A DNA stretch of 64,000 nt, from positions 95,731,580-95,795,579 of the forward strand of contig CM047425.1 in assembly GCA_026168455.1 (NCBI GenBank). The letters run 5' to 3'. Shown here in pieces: positions 1-10,417 of this stretch. A program made the translations under genes and the position numbers. Each line of letters starts with the position of its first letter. Position 1 is the first letter of the stretch. The notes under the pieces were generated by a model. It made no database searches. It saw only the letters and a program-made list of their open reading frames with translations, and was not told where the DNA came from. The stretch is from Theocolax elegans (Eukaryota; Arthropoda; Insecta; Hymenoptera; Cerocephalidae).

Positions 1-217
1 CTAAATTTTAAAAAATAATGTCATACCAAATGTTAGATTATTAAGAGAATACATCCGCTAAATATACAAATAGATAAACAGAGAGTAAAAAGACTGACGA
101 GGTCTTATTGGCTCATCAGCGGTGTTTACGAGCCTTCGAAAAGCTGTCTTCGCGTACATTTAAAAAAATGAAGTAAAAAGTTTCACAAAAGGGGAACACG
201 CATATACGTACGAGTGG

Positions 218-274
<57 letters not shown>

Positions 275-447
275 CTGGAAAAGAGTTGAAAAGATGGAGG
301 AGGTTCTGCAAGTCTAGACGAAGCGGAAAGCGTAATATGCACGAACGGCGCCTTAGACCTGAGTCGGAGCAAGAAACGGAAAATGAGCCTCCTCCCCTTC
401 TGGTGGAAAAACGTGATGTGCGTCGCGTTTAATCCCGTACGGTTTAC
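1..447. other. Left flank of the transposon, no gene
   Basis: Unique AT-rich sequence followed by a GA microsatellite and a GC-richer stretch up to the transposon target site. The open frames here on both strands are translations of the GA tract (RE or LS repeats) and have no independent support. Confidence 0.6.
221..267. repeat. (AG)n microsatellite
   Basis: An almost pure AG dinucleotide run of about 23 units, continuing imperfectly for a few more bases. Confidence 0.95.
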
Positions 448-455
448 GTTGGCAC
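448..455. repeat. 8-bp target-site duplication, left copy
   Basis: GTTGGCAC immediately outside the left terminal inverted repeat. The identical octamer lies immediately outside the right one at 5741-5748. Eight-bp GC-rich duplications are known for P-superfamily elements; hAT elements also make 8-bp duplications. Confidence 0.9.
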
Positions 456-468
456 CGAGGGGCTATTC
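456..468 (+). repeat. Left terminal inverted repeat
   Basis: CGAGGGGCTATTC, the exact reverse complement of 5728-5740. It abuts the target duplication directly. Confidence 0.92.
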
Positions 469-474
469 ACTTTA

Positions 475-636
475 GGAAATCACTAACCTCTTATCTATGA
501 AATCAATAAGAAATCAGAAAGAAATCACCCATATTTTTGAAATCATGAAATTCAATGGAAATGTGAAATCAAGTAGAATTAATCGGTGAAATCAGTCGAA
601 ATCATGAAATCAATTGAAATCTCGAAATTCGCGTCA
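475..636 (+). repeat. Left subterminal GAAATCA array
   Basis: Nine perfect copies of GAAATCA plus degenerate copies, irregularly spaced, all in + orientation and reading inward from the left end. Clustered subterminal repeats are commonly transposase-binding sites in cut-and-paste elements; that role is inferred here. Confidence 0.85.
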
Positions 637-1072
637 AATTTCCCAACTGTCGATTAGTTCCGCGAAAACATCCGATAGCTACCGCGCCGTCGAGACTTGC
701 CCAAGCCGCCTTCAACACGTAGCAGGATGCATGTTTTTACTTGTCTACTTCGCCCTTTCTATAATATACCCTGGAGAGGAACATACAGTTTTAGTTTAGT
801 CGTGAACTTCGAACTGTTATCAGTTATTTTATCTATCCTATAGACGATATTTACATACAGACACACTGGATCATTTTTATTGGTTTGATTGTACTATCAC
901 CAAATCGTATGGTCTTAATCTTCACACCTACCTCCGAGCATATCTTAACGCGCAAGAGTTTTTAGTATCTAAACATAAAGGTGTGCTGCTTCATTTCGCT
1001 CATAACTGCAAGTTATTCGATTAAATAATATTCCATAAATATACGTATTTATCGTAGCAGTGCATACTTTGT

Positions 1073-1092
1073 GTATATATATATATATATAC

Positions 1093-1177
<85 letters not shown>
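1073..1177. repeat. (TA)n microsatellite inside the transposon
   Basis: About 100 bp of nearly uninterrupted TA between the left subterminal region and the transposase ORFs. Confidence 0.95.
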
Positions 1178-1179
<2 letters not shown>

Positions 1180-1265
1180 TCATTTCATTGTTTTTTTGCA
1201 TTCACGACATGATTTACGGAAATATAATCAGGATTGGAATTATTTAACTTAATGTAAGTCTCGAG

Positions 1266-1684
1266 GTAAGTATTTGAATAAACTTATTTTTATTTTATTC
1301 ATATTAAATACGTTTAAACTATAATCATAAAAGAATAAGTTTCTTTGTATAAAGACTGCTGAGACAAAAAATACTTATTATATGAAACTAAGAGACATTC
1401 TCGGACATATGTTTTATGTATTTTTCTATATAAAGATTTCGACATGCGTTATGTCAATAATGTTTAATCGAAAGAGGTTCACTCTCGGGTTTATTTAGCT
1501 TTGTATTACTGACGTATATTTCTGGCATCGTTTGAATTATAATTGCGATGCTAATTTACTCCATTTTGTTTTTTGATTTAGTGTTCCTTTTTTTAATATT
1601 AAAAATATTTCTGCATTATAAAAAAGAACTTCGTTTTTAATTGTTTTAGTTTAACACTAAGAAAACATAAACTTATTTTTTTAG
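1266..1684 (+). other. Candidate 5' intron of the transposase gene
   Basis: A near-consensus donor (GAG|GTAAGTATTTG) is at 1263-1274. An acceptor with a T-rich tract (TTATTTTTTTAG) ends at 1684, 32 bp before the ATG of the first ORF. If used, the 419-nt intron removes part of the leader and no coding sequence. P-type transposase genes are known to contain introns; use of this one is inferred. Confidence 0.45.
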
Positions 1685-1716
1685 ATATTTGCTGGAAAAA
1701 TATAATTACTATAATA

Positions 1717-2820
1717 ATGGAAGAAAATTCAAATCAGATGGAATGTGAAAACGTAAATAATTTAAATTGCAACGAGACTAGCAATATGTTTTGGAATATC
1801 TTAGAAGAAGAAAAAGATATCAAAATTCCTATTTATATAAAAAATATATTAAAACTAAATCATCTAGATAATCCAATTGCATTTAAAAGCATAACAAATG
1901 AAACTTTAAAAGAACTAGAACTTTTTTCACGGGAAAACATGAAGATATTAGTAGGTGCTGATGAAAATCTTGAATTGTTTTTCGGACCCTTTTTTAAAAA
2001 TCCAGAAAAGTTTTGTTTCTTGATCGGCGATAAGTATTTGATACATAGTTTGGTTACTTTTGTACAGAACCAACCCGATAGTTATTGGAAATATAAAAAG
2101 ACATCACAAAGTAATCAGAAGAGTGTTAAAGTTAAAAAATCGATTAATAATGCAGCAGATTGTATTTTACCTAATTTAGACATCAATACCGAAGGCAAAC
2201 AATTAACCAAATTAGTTAAAACTATTGTATCAAAAGTGATTACTTGCGAGACTGTTGCTAACAATATGAAATATGTACTTGATAAAGTCGAAGTTACGGT
2301 TTCTGTTGCGGAAATTTATGAGAATGAAAACTTACCAAAATCTTATACGTACAGTGCTAACATTAAGTGCCCTTTATGCTCAAACGTAACAAAAATTAAA
2401 AAATGTGGTGAAGCTGAAGTTAAAGGTACAAGATGGGTTCTCTCAAATTTCAGACGTCATTTAGTAACACAGCATACACAACCAAGTCAACCAAAGCGTA
2501 AGCCTTGTTCAGCAATACAAAAATTGAAGCAATTTGCTAGCAAAAAAGATGAAGTAGCTTCTATTCATTTATCGCATAATGTCAATTCAAGTACAGAACA
2601 GAATACTCTTGCATACAATAATTTGACCAATAATATAAGTAATGAAGATTTTGCCGAAGGTTTTGTTGATAGACACGTACCGCTACAAGAGTTATCTCAA
2701 AATGTATTGGATATTTCAGAAGAATCAGCATCCAATTTACCATCTACCACAACCTCGACGGCAACATTAGTACGTAGTTCAATGAATATTCTTGAAAAAA
2801 ATTATCAGGGGGAATACTAA
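1717..2820 (+). CDS. Transposase N-terminal part (ORF1), zinc-finger protein
   Basis: A 367-residue open frame starting at an ATG shortly after a candidate splice acceptor. Residues 35-75 form a helical-looking segment (IPIYIKNILKLN and following). A Cys-Cys/His-His finger is visible at about 218-253: C218-x2-C221, then H248-x4-H253. This differs from the C2CH THAP finger of classical P transposases, so DNA binding is inferred from position and composition. The rest is basic and Ser/Thr-rich. It is followed within 85 bases by ORF2, and the open frame of ORF2 begins upstream of the ORF1 stop. This suggests that the two are halves of one transposase joined by a -1 frameshift, or were split by a single-base deletion. 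I cannot name the family more precisely. Confidence 0.8.
   Translation: MEENSNQMECENVNNLNCNETSNMFWNILEEEKDIKIPIYIKNILKLNHLDNPIAFKSITNETLKELELFSRENMKILVGADENLELFFGPFFKNPEKFCFLIGDKYLIHSLVTFVQNQPDSYWKYKKTSQSNQKSVKVKKSINNAADCILPNLDINTEGKQLTKLVKTIVSKVITCETVANNMKYVLDKVEVTVSVAEIYENENLPKSYTYSANIKCPLCSNVTKIKKCGEAEVKGTRWVLSNFRRHLVTQHTQPSQPKRKPCSAIQKLKQFASKKDEVASIHLSHNVNSSTEQNTLAYNNLTNNISNEDFAEGFVDRHVPLQELSQNVLDISEESASNLPSTTTSTATLVRSSMNILEKNYQGEY
2795..2802 (+). promoter_or_regulatory. Candidate -1 slippery site between the two ORFs
   Basis: In the ORF1 frame the sequence reads GAA AAA AAT TAT, so A_AAA_AAT at 2796-2802 fits the X_XXY_YYZ heptamer used in -1 programmed frameshifting. The -1 frame has a TGA at 2793-2795, directly before the run, and is then open through to 5462. 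A slip here would join ORF1 to ORF2 with no stop between. A lost base in the A7 run, or in the G5 run at 2808-2812, would give the same picture. Confidence 0.45.
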
Positions 2821-2903
2821 ATCGGAGTGATTATGGAACGAATCATTTCGAAAAATATTCACAAAATGTTCCTTCCGCGAAATTGGTAAAAACTGCACGT
2901 CGC

Positions 2904-5462
2904 ATGAAAAAAATGTATTCAACTGTAGTTTCAAGTCAACCGCGAATTACTGCTTTTTTTCCTATACTTGATGAGTTAAAAAAACAAATTAATGAAAATA
3001 AATCACTACGTGAACAATTAAAATACTTTTTAGATAAATCATTTGACGATGAAACTAATATGCAAAAAAAAGATTTTGATTCAAATGAATACTTAACGCC
3101 ATTTTTAAAAAAATTATTTGATAGTGCTGTTTTGAATGCCAATAAGAAAAAAGGCGGTAATCGTTATAACGAAGCGTTAAAATTATTTGCCACATATTTA
3201 TATCTTATAGGTGGACGCATGTTATACGAAACATTGTACGCAAATTTATCTCTACCGTCACTAAGTACCGTTAGTCGTGTTCTGAGTACTTCTAGCAATT
3301 TTATAACAGAAGGACAATGTAGATCGAAAGAATTGAAAGAATTTTTAGAATCAAGACATTTACCTTTGCTGATATGGCTAAGTGAGGATGCCACTCGAAT
3401 TGCAAGTCGTATCCAGTATGACAAACGTACAAATCAGCTTGTTGGATTTACACTGCCTCTTGATTCAAATGGAATGCCCATTACTCATACTTTTAGCGCT
3501 ACTTCGTTAGAAAAAATACATGACAGTTTTAAAAATGGCTCTATAGCTAATTTAGTTTATGTTATTATTGCACAGTCTTTAATTGATAAAGGACCATCTT
3601 TTTGTTTATGTTTGTATGGGACAGATAACAAATTTCTTTTTACGGATGTTACAAGGCGATGGCATTATATCATTAATTCCTTGAAAGACGAAGGTATCAC
3701 TGTAATGGGCATTTCATCAGATGGCGATTCGCGGCTATTAAAATCTATGCGTATGCATTCTAAATTGCAAACTAGAAATGTTGATACCGAAAAAACTCCA
3801 ATTTCAAGTTTTTGTGCAGAATTTCAAAATGATTTTATTGTAATTCAAGATACCGTACATATCGGAGCGAAACTTAGAACGCGTCTGCTTAAACCGTCGA
3901 TATTGTTACCGATTGGAGATTATTTAGTATCGGCTAATCATTTACAAATCATATTAAATACAGTGTCGAAAGACAAACATTGTCTAAATTCGAAAGATTT
4001 ATCTTTAAAAGATAAGATGAATTATTCATCGGTTGAAAAAATATGCAATGATAAAGTACTTAAAATACTCGCAAATCAGATTCCTGGTAGTAATGCAACG
4101 GTAATTTACTTAAAAATAATTAGTTTATTTACTAGCGCATTTTTAAATAAAAATTTAGATCCTTTGACTCGCATATATAACACTTGGTTTTCTATTTTTA
4201 TATTACGACTATGGAGAGTATGGTTGAATGAGTCCGGGTACTCAATAACAGAAAATTTCATATCATTAAATGCGTATATTTGTATTGAAATAAATGCTCA
4301 CGGTCTTATAAATGCTATAATGAAATTGAAAAACGAAAATCAGCCAGAATTATTTTTACCGTGGCTCTACTCTAGTCAACCATGCGAGAGCTTTTTTCGT
4401 CGTTTAAGATCGATGAGCAGTACGTCATCAACGATTGTGAATTTTACCTTATTAGAAACTATTTTCCGAATTCAACGAATACAACTTCAATCGGATATTT
4501 CAAATAGTACCTTCGAAAATTCTACTAAAGAATTTAGTTTTCCCCGATTTAAAAACACAAATTCAAAAGAACAAACTTTTGAATTACCTAACATTGATAA
4601 TATAGTTTCTGTTATTAATAAAGCAAAACAAGAAGCTCATGCAGAAATCACATTATTAGGTATAAAAATAGATATTTCTAAATGTGAAAACATTATTATA
4701 AAAAATTACGCTTCAGATATTACTGAAGATGTAGATAACTACGAGAAAGCTGCTAATGAGTCTCCTCAGTCTCTTAATCCAAATAATTTGAGTGATACTA
4801 GTTGCGATGAGGATGAAAATGCTAATCTAGTTAAAGACTTAACAATTCTTTCTAACATGACCGATAGCTTAGAACTTAAAAAATATGATAAATGCAATAG
4901 AAAGATTGAACTAGATAGCCAATTTATAGTAGTCAAAGATAAATCGAATAATGAATCGATCGTTCGAAAATCCTCTATTTGTTGGCTATTAAGTCACAAT
5001 AATTTTAATTTAAGCAGTGATAGATTACAGCGTGTCAGAGATTGCGAATTAGAAAAATATAAAAGTAATAAGAATTTGCTAAAAAAAAGCAATGACATGA
5101 CTTATACAAAAACGTGTAGTGAAATTTATATAGGTGAATGGTGTCTATTTAAGAGACAAGACTGTAAAAAATATTATTTAGGCCATGTACTAAGTTTCGG
5201 ATACATGAGTGGATCCACAAATAAAAGCCTAGAATATTCTAGCAATTACGCTAATATCGAAGGTAATAAGAAAGATATTGGCGTATTGTGTCATTGGTAT
5301 GAGCGAATAGGAGAAGAAAATAATTTTTTGTTGCTACCAATGGAAAAACATGGTTATATAAATATAAAAACTTATTTTAGTACTATTTCTCAACCGGAAA
5401 TCACTAAAGATGGTATTGTACTCGAAGAAAAAGTTTATAAAAAAATTAAAAATTTGTTATAA
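2904..5462 (+). CDS. Transposase catalytic part (ORF2), P-superfamily-like
   Basis: The open frame runs from 2796. The first ATG is 2904, and a TTG at 2883 is an unlikely start. Counting from 2883, a Leu-rich coiled coil lies at about 29-50. Three acidic positions fit the split RNase-H-like fold of P/THAP9-type transposases: D169 in SEDATRIASR followed by YDKRTNQLVGF, D280 in ISSDGDSR, and E502 in SQPCESFFRRLRS. The family motifs they resemble are DE..I, then a Gly-rich D, and Q..LE.FF..IR. A DTVHIGAKLR segment lies between D280 and E502 and resembles the DxxHxxKxxRN motif. The 222-residue D-to-E gap leaves room for the GTP-binding insertion known in P transposase. The C-terminal 300 residues are acidic and unassigned. 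There is no internal stop, and the TAA is at 5460. Confidence 0.8.
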   Translation: MKKMYSTVVSSQPRITAFFPILDELKKQINENKSLREQLKYFLDKSFDDETNMQKKDFDSNEYLTPFLKKLFDSAVLNANKKKGGNRYNEALKLFATYLYLIGGRMLYETLYANLSLPSLSTVSRVLSTSSNFITEGQCRSKELKEFLESRHLPLLIWLSEDATRIASRIQYDKRTNQLVGFTLPLDSNGMPITHTFSATSLEKIHDSFKNGSIANLVYVIIAQSLIDKGPSFCLCLYGTDNKFLFTDVTRRWHYIINSLKDEGITVMGISSDGDSRLLKSMRMHSKLQTRNVDTEKTPISSFCAEFQNDFIVIQDTVHIGAKLRTRLLKPSILLPIGDYLVSANHLQIILNTVSKDKHCLNSKDLSLKDKMNYSSVEKICNDKVLKILANQIPGSNATVIYLKIISLFTSAFLNKNLDPLTRIYNTWFSIFILRLWRVWLNESGYSITENFISLNAYICIEINAHGLINAIMKLKNENQPELFLPWLYSSQPCESFFRRLRSMSSTSSTIVNFTLLETIFRIQRIQLQSDISNSTFENSTKEFSFPRFKNTNSKEQTFELPNIDNIVSVINKAKQEAHAEITLLGIKIDISKCENIIIKNYASDITEDVDNYEKAANESPQSLNPNNLSDTSCDEDENANLVKDLTILSNMTDSLELKKYDKCNRKIELDSQFIVVKDKSNNESIVRKSSICWLLSHNNFNLSSDRLQRVRDCELEKYKSNKNLLKKSNDMTYTKTCSEIYIGEWCLFKRQDCKKYYLGHVLSFGYMSGSTNKSLEYSSNYANIEGNKKDIGVLCHWYERIGEENNFLLLPMEKHGYINIKTYFSTISQPEITKDGIVLEEKVYKKIKNLL

Positions 5463-5582
5463 AATTCTCATTTTATTCTTTCAACCTTTTAATACTCTTA
5501 ATTATAATATAGTAATTTAAAAAAAAATTTATTAATAAGTTAAAAACTCTAAAAAGTGATTTCGTAATCGTATTTGCAATCT

Positions 5583-5710
5583 TCTGAAATCATTTGAAAT
5601 CATTTGGAATAACATTATATAATAAAAATCTTAGTTAGATATATGGATTTTTTAATCATTAAAATCATTTACGAAATCATGATAAATCATTTGAAATCAG
5701 CAATCATTTG
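5583..5710 (+). repeat. Right subterminal GAAATCA array
   Basis: Four perfect GAAATCA copies plus AAATCA/AATCA variants between the transposase stop and the right inverted repeat. They are in the same + orientation as the left array, so the arrays are direct rather than mirror images. Confidence 0.8.
5621..5626 (+). terminator. Possible polyadenylation signal of the transposase
   Basis: AATAAA 158 bases after the ORF2 stop codon and before the right end of the element. Confidence 0.5.
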
Positions 5711-5727
5711 TACCCTTAATAAAGAGC

Positions 5728-5740
5728 GAATAGCCCCTCG
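5728..5740 (-). repeat. Right terminal inverted repeat
   Basis: GAATAGCCCCTCG, the exact complement of the left terminus. Confidence 0.92.
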
Positions 5741-5748
5741 GTTGGCAC
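5741..5748. repeat. 8-bp target-site duplication, right copy
   Basis: GTTGGCAC, identical to 448-455. The original target therefore read GTTTAC-GTTGGCAC-GGGGCG. Confidence 0.9.
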
Positions 5749-6628
5749 GGGGCGCGAGGGACACTTCCTCGAGGCGCGCGCGCGACCCGTGCGTTTTCGA
5801 GTCTCATTTACGTTGACTCGAGGCGTGTACGGTGTGTTGCTGGAAAATGGCTAATTTGTCATTCGACTTTTTTTTTATTATCCGGGGGTGGTCTTCTGTA
5901 TATGCTTATATACATTTGTGAGCGGTTTTTTTTCACTACGATTCAGTCGTATGTATTTTTTTTTACTTGGTAATCAAATGGCAATTCACTTCTTTAAAGT
6001 ACGAATTATATATGATATAGACATCATTACTTCGTTTATGACTTGCGATATAAATGTTTAATTTGAATAAATGTTATAGTTACATTAAGACTGTAAAACA
6101 ATAATTTATTTGTCTTGAGAAACGACAAAAAGGATATTGCAGTTTAAGTAGATAATTAGATCATATAACTTACCGATGATTGTCAGATTCGATAAAACTT
6201 GATAAAGCGAAATATATTTATATTGCTTAATCTTGGTAAACGGTTGATTAACATTTAGCGACAATTTAATCTAATCTAATAAGCTATCAGACGCATGAAA
6301 TAGGACTCTTGCACAGTACAAAGTCTTTCTCATCTTGTAATATAATAATCGAAATAATATTTTCTTATACCTATATATCAATACGAGTATCGAAATAAAT
6401 GCGCTTATATATAGTCAACAATCGGTTACAAAAATCTCTAGCTCGTTTTCTCGATCCATCTTGATAATTTTGCGCAAATTCACACTGACAGCTAGTACAA
6501 CAGAGGATGATATCAAAGCTATGGGATATAAAGAGCGAGAACTCTGGATGAGTCATCTGGAGCCGGCCGGCATGAACAGATCGATATCCGCGCAGCTTCG
6601 GAATTTCAGAAGGGGCCGACTAAGCTCT

Positions 6629-6693
6629 CCCTCTCTCTCTCTCTTTCTCTCTCTCTATATCTCTATCTTCCTCCCTCTCTCTCTCTCTCTCCC
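6629..6693. repeat. Interrupted (CT)n tract
   Basis: CT dinucleotide runs broken by TCTATATCT and TTCCTC segments. Confidence 0.9.
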
Positions 6694-9600
6694 TCGGGCT
6701 CACCCACAGGCAAACAGAGCGACATAGGGCCATCGTACACGAACGAGGGGGTACGTAGACCAGGAATATTTCAGCCCCCTCGCGAGACTCTCGAGCTACA
6801 GGAAAGAACGTCGGGGTTTCTCCCCTCGGTCTGATAGTGCACAAGTAGACTCTACTTGCTTTGGTTTGTACAATACGACTTGTTTATTGTTGATAATGGA
6901 ATACGGTATTTGTCACGTTTATTTTTATTCCAGATTTTTCAACATCTTTCTGTTTAATATACGTGATCCGGATGATAATTCATAGATTGCTAAATATGTA
7001 TTCTATTCTAACACAAATGTTTCTCTCTAATCCGTTTTGCTATGGCGTGAACAAATAAATTTAAAAACGGTTCTACTATTAATGTTATGTGTCGAAATTA
7101 CCATTGTTCATTATATTAGTGTACAATATATAAATTAAGGGAAGTATAAAAGGATATCGTGACTTTTGCTATATATATTCTCATTGTGCACAAAAGTCAC
7201 GTGATCAAACTTTACTAGTAAAAGACGAGGGGAAATGCCGCATTCTAAGAATGAATTTTGTACAATGGAAGTTGAGTTCTCAACGGACCGCGAGCCAAGA
7301 ATCTTCCATTACGGCAAAAATGAAGACTGCGAATTTAAAAGTTTTTGAAGAAAAAGTTCTACCTGCAGACTCGCTCGTATCGGCTGTATTCTCTTTGTGC
7401 GAATTCGCTCCTTTGGTCTATATACTCATTTCGCGTCTCTGTTTGGCCAAAGCGAACGAACGCGCGAGCGTTTTTCTCTCGATTTTCCTATTTGCCGGCG
7501 TCCTTGACGAGCCGCCATCTGTTTGTCGCTTTTCCCTCCCTATCTACAGGCTTACTTTCGCCTCCGCGTTCAATCTATAAACGTTGGCTTTTTATTTACG
7601 GACAGAACTCATTTCGCGGTTCTCGCTTCGTCTCTCGTACGTTCTCTCTTCTCATGTAATTAACGAGATATCGATCGATACGTTGCGATGTTCAAGGCCT
7701 GCGGACGGGCGCCGACACATACCGATTAAACGAAGCCCTTTCGGAATTATAATGTCGGTGAGTGGGAGCGTGGATCTCCGATTAAGTATTGGTCGACATT
7801 TTTTGCTCGAGGGAGACCGACATTATTCATGCTTTCTTTTTATTTCGATATCTTTCGCACGGATGATATCAATCATATGGGTATTTAAAAATCTGCAACG
7901 GGGAATAATTAATTTTCCAAACTATCCATTCTGCATTTTATAAATCTTATATAATAACATTGTACAAATTTTCATTAGGTTGTTGTGCGCGATGGGCTGT
8001 TTTCTTTTTAATCGAGAATACACGATAATTTACTTATTAAATTATATACGAGTTGTACATAATTTATAAATAATCGATCATATCTACGCAGGAGTAAGCA
8101 TAAAAACTATACATTAACCATATCGTAGATTGTCATAAGTATACCCACGCTCCTATATAATTAAAATGATACGAATTGCAGTGTCATATGTTTTCTTATG
8201 CGTCATTATAATTGTATACATTTCATATATTGAGCTCAAAATAAATGTCAAAGAAAATAAAATCGGTATTAAATGTAAAAGATAAAAAATGTTTATAGTA
8301 ATATCATTTTGATGCTTCGTTTTTGTTTAAGTCAATCACTAATTTAAAAATGAGTTTTGCTTATGATTATAATAAGATTTAATAATATTATTTATTAAAT
8401 TAAATTATTTTGATAAAGTCTCGAAGCGTCAAGGGAATTTAAAAGTACTGACTATAAGGGTTAATCCAGATTGGGCTACTGAAAAATGTGAGACCGTCGG
8501 GAGTCGTAAAGATTACGAAGTGAAAAAGTAACTTTTTTGTCCCGTACTTTTTACTATAATTACTCATCTTTTTTTTACCTCTTGTCGTAGATAGATCGAG
8601 TCGAGAACATACGACATTGTATATGTCGAGTACCTATAAAACTATTTGAAAAAAAATGTATACGAGCTCTTATTTCATTTATTTTCGTTACATCTATTTT
8701 TATTAGTTTGTTAACAACTTTCATACTTACACGATAACATAAATTTTATAATTTTAAAAATATCCTAATTAATTTAATTTTATATCAGATGTGGTAAATG
8801 TAATATACGTGTACGTAAATAATAATTTATTTATACACGTAATATTTTAACTAATAATTTATTAATGTACAGTACTTTAATATCATCGGAGAGGTATCAA
8901 AAGGTAGAAGAAAAATATGAAAAGATAAGAGTAAAAAGAAGAAGGAAGTAAAAAGAATTTGAGTATACAAGAAATATAAAAAAGAACCCGAGTAGCGAGA
9001 AATAGAGCAAGAGAGAGTGAGAGCTTGAGCGAGTGAGTGAGTGAGAGAGAGAGGAGGGTGGGAGAAACTTGATAGACCACAGACTCGTCTGGCGTCTCGA
9101 TGCGCGGGAAAAACCTATAAAGGAAGTTCCACACGAGGGTTAACACGTTAATGCATATATGCATTAAACGATTTGCGGACTCGATGGTTTCTTGTAACGC
9201 AGCTACCGGGTTATAAACGTAACCATATTTTAAATCCCATAAAATCTTAAAGACAAGTAGCTAAAGTAATTTCTATTTCTTCAGTGTCAATGCTCGCGGA
9301 CATCTATACCACAATTGCTGTTGCATCAACGGTTATGATTATTGCAGTTGGTTAAAAATATGTTTCGCTTAAATTCTCATCGATATAAAGTAAATAAATA
9401 CACAGCTTGCGTCCTAATGTTCTTATTGTTTTTCACTACCTATAGGAAATGAACTAAGTAATTTTCTCGCGAAATACGATTTGAGCTCGTCGGTTGTAAT
9501 GTCAATAGGAAAAAGAAAGGAAGAAACGTGCACTCTCTTAGATGTTACAATTTGTTCAGCCGCAATAATCATCGTAGACGTCGTATAACGAACCGTTCCC

Positions 9601-10194
9601 TTTCAGTCATGTCCGAGCGAACTGCCATTCGTCACGCGTAATAAAGTCACTAATCACACCCCGCGCAAAAAAAAGAAAGCAAGCAGGAATGGAACGATAC
9701 TAATGGAGGATGTATCAAACCCCCCTCCTCATATATTCAAATACCATTGCATATAGGTGATATTTTCCTTTCTTTCAACGCATATACAATTTTCCGCTTA
9801 CTTCCATACGCTTTTTAATACTAGACTGTAATATCATAAGAATCTCAAATATCTTTCATATATAACGCAAGACTAGAGCCACGTGGATCTAATATATGCG
9901 TATATAAGAGCGCAAGGCATCTGTGACATGTAGAAATACGAGGAATCCAGCAGATGACCTGTAAATTAAAAAAAAGTATCATGAAGTTGGAAGATAGATA
10001 GCGTTGAACAGGGTGAAAACAATGTTGACATTAAAATACTTTTGTAGTAAATAAACATATTTTTATATATGAAGTTATATACATTATTAAAAGTATAAGT
10101 TTTTTAACATTGATCATCTTCTATGGCGAGTATACCTCGTGAAGAATTAATTATGGAGTACAGTATGATTCAAATATAACTTTCTAAATTTGTT

Positions 10195-10212
10195 CGAGTG
10201 AAAAATCACTCG
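10195..10212. repeat. Short hairpin CGAGTGA/TCACTCG
   Basis: A seven-bp perfect stem around an AAAA loop. It shares the GAGTGAAAAAT core with the larger hairpin at 10380-10417. Confidence 0.6.
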
Positions 10213-10379
10213 TTTAGAGGCAAAACTGAGTAGCTCGTTACCGAGTCAGAATTTGATCATTCTAATCAATTTACTCTCTACATTTCTTTGAGTAAAAACT
10301 AACCTTTGAATGCGCATCGAATCAGGATTTTATTCTAATTAACTTATATATTGAATTTAAAGAGTCGATTTTTCTTTTC

Positions 10380-10417
10380 GAGTGAAAAATTACTGAATTC
10401 GAAAGTAATTTTCACTC
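10380..10417. repeat. Hairpin related to the one at 10195
   Basis: A left arm of 15 nt (10380-10394) pairs with 10404-10417 apart from one bulged A, around a GAATTCGAA loop. The nearby GGCAAAACTGAG (from 10217) and CTGAGTTTTGGC (ending near 10442) are also roughly inverted, so the whole 10190-10445 region may be the remains of a small foldback element. Confidence 0.5.

Larger units (their letters stand above)
456..5740 (+). mobile_element. Complete P-superfamily-like DNA transposon
   Basis: A 5285-bp element. It is bounded by the 13-bp perfect inverted repeat CGAGGGGCTATTC (456-468, complement at 5728-5740) and by the 8-bp direct duplication GTTGGCAC. Similarity of the two ends continues for a few bases with one A/G mismatch. 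Inside are clustered GAAATCA motifs near both ends, a TA microsatellite, a possible 5' intron, two long ORFs and an AATAAA at 5621-5626. The perfect duplication and repeats and the long open frames suggest a recent insertion. Assignment to the P superfamily rests on the transposase layout (see the ORF entries), not on a database match; a hAT origin is less likely because the termini do not start CA(G/A) and no hAT dimerisation motif is seen. Confidence 0.85.

Noticed and set aside
456..5740. hAT superfamily assignment for the transposon
   Set aside because: hAT also makes 8-bp duplications, but the termini do not start CA(G/A), there is no C-terminal dimerisation motif, and the catalytic layout fits P better.
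7251..7943. Three overlapping + frames of 104-119 codons
   Set aside because: Mutually overlapping in all three registers; no splice borders or motifs.
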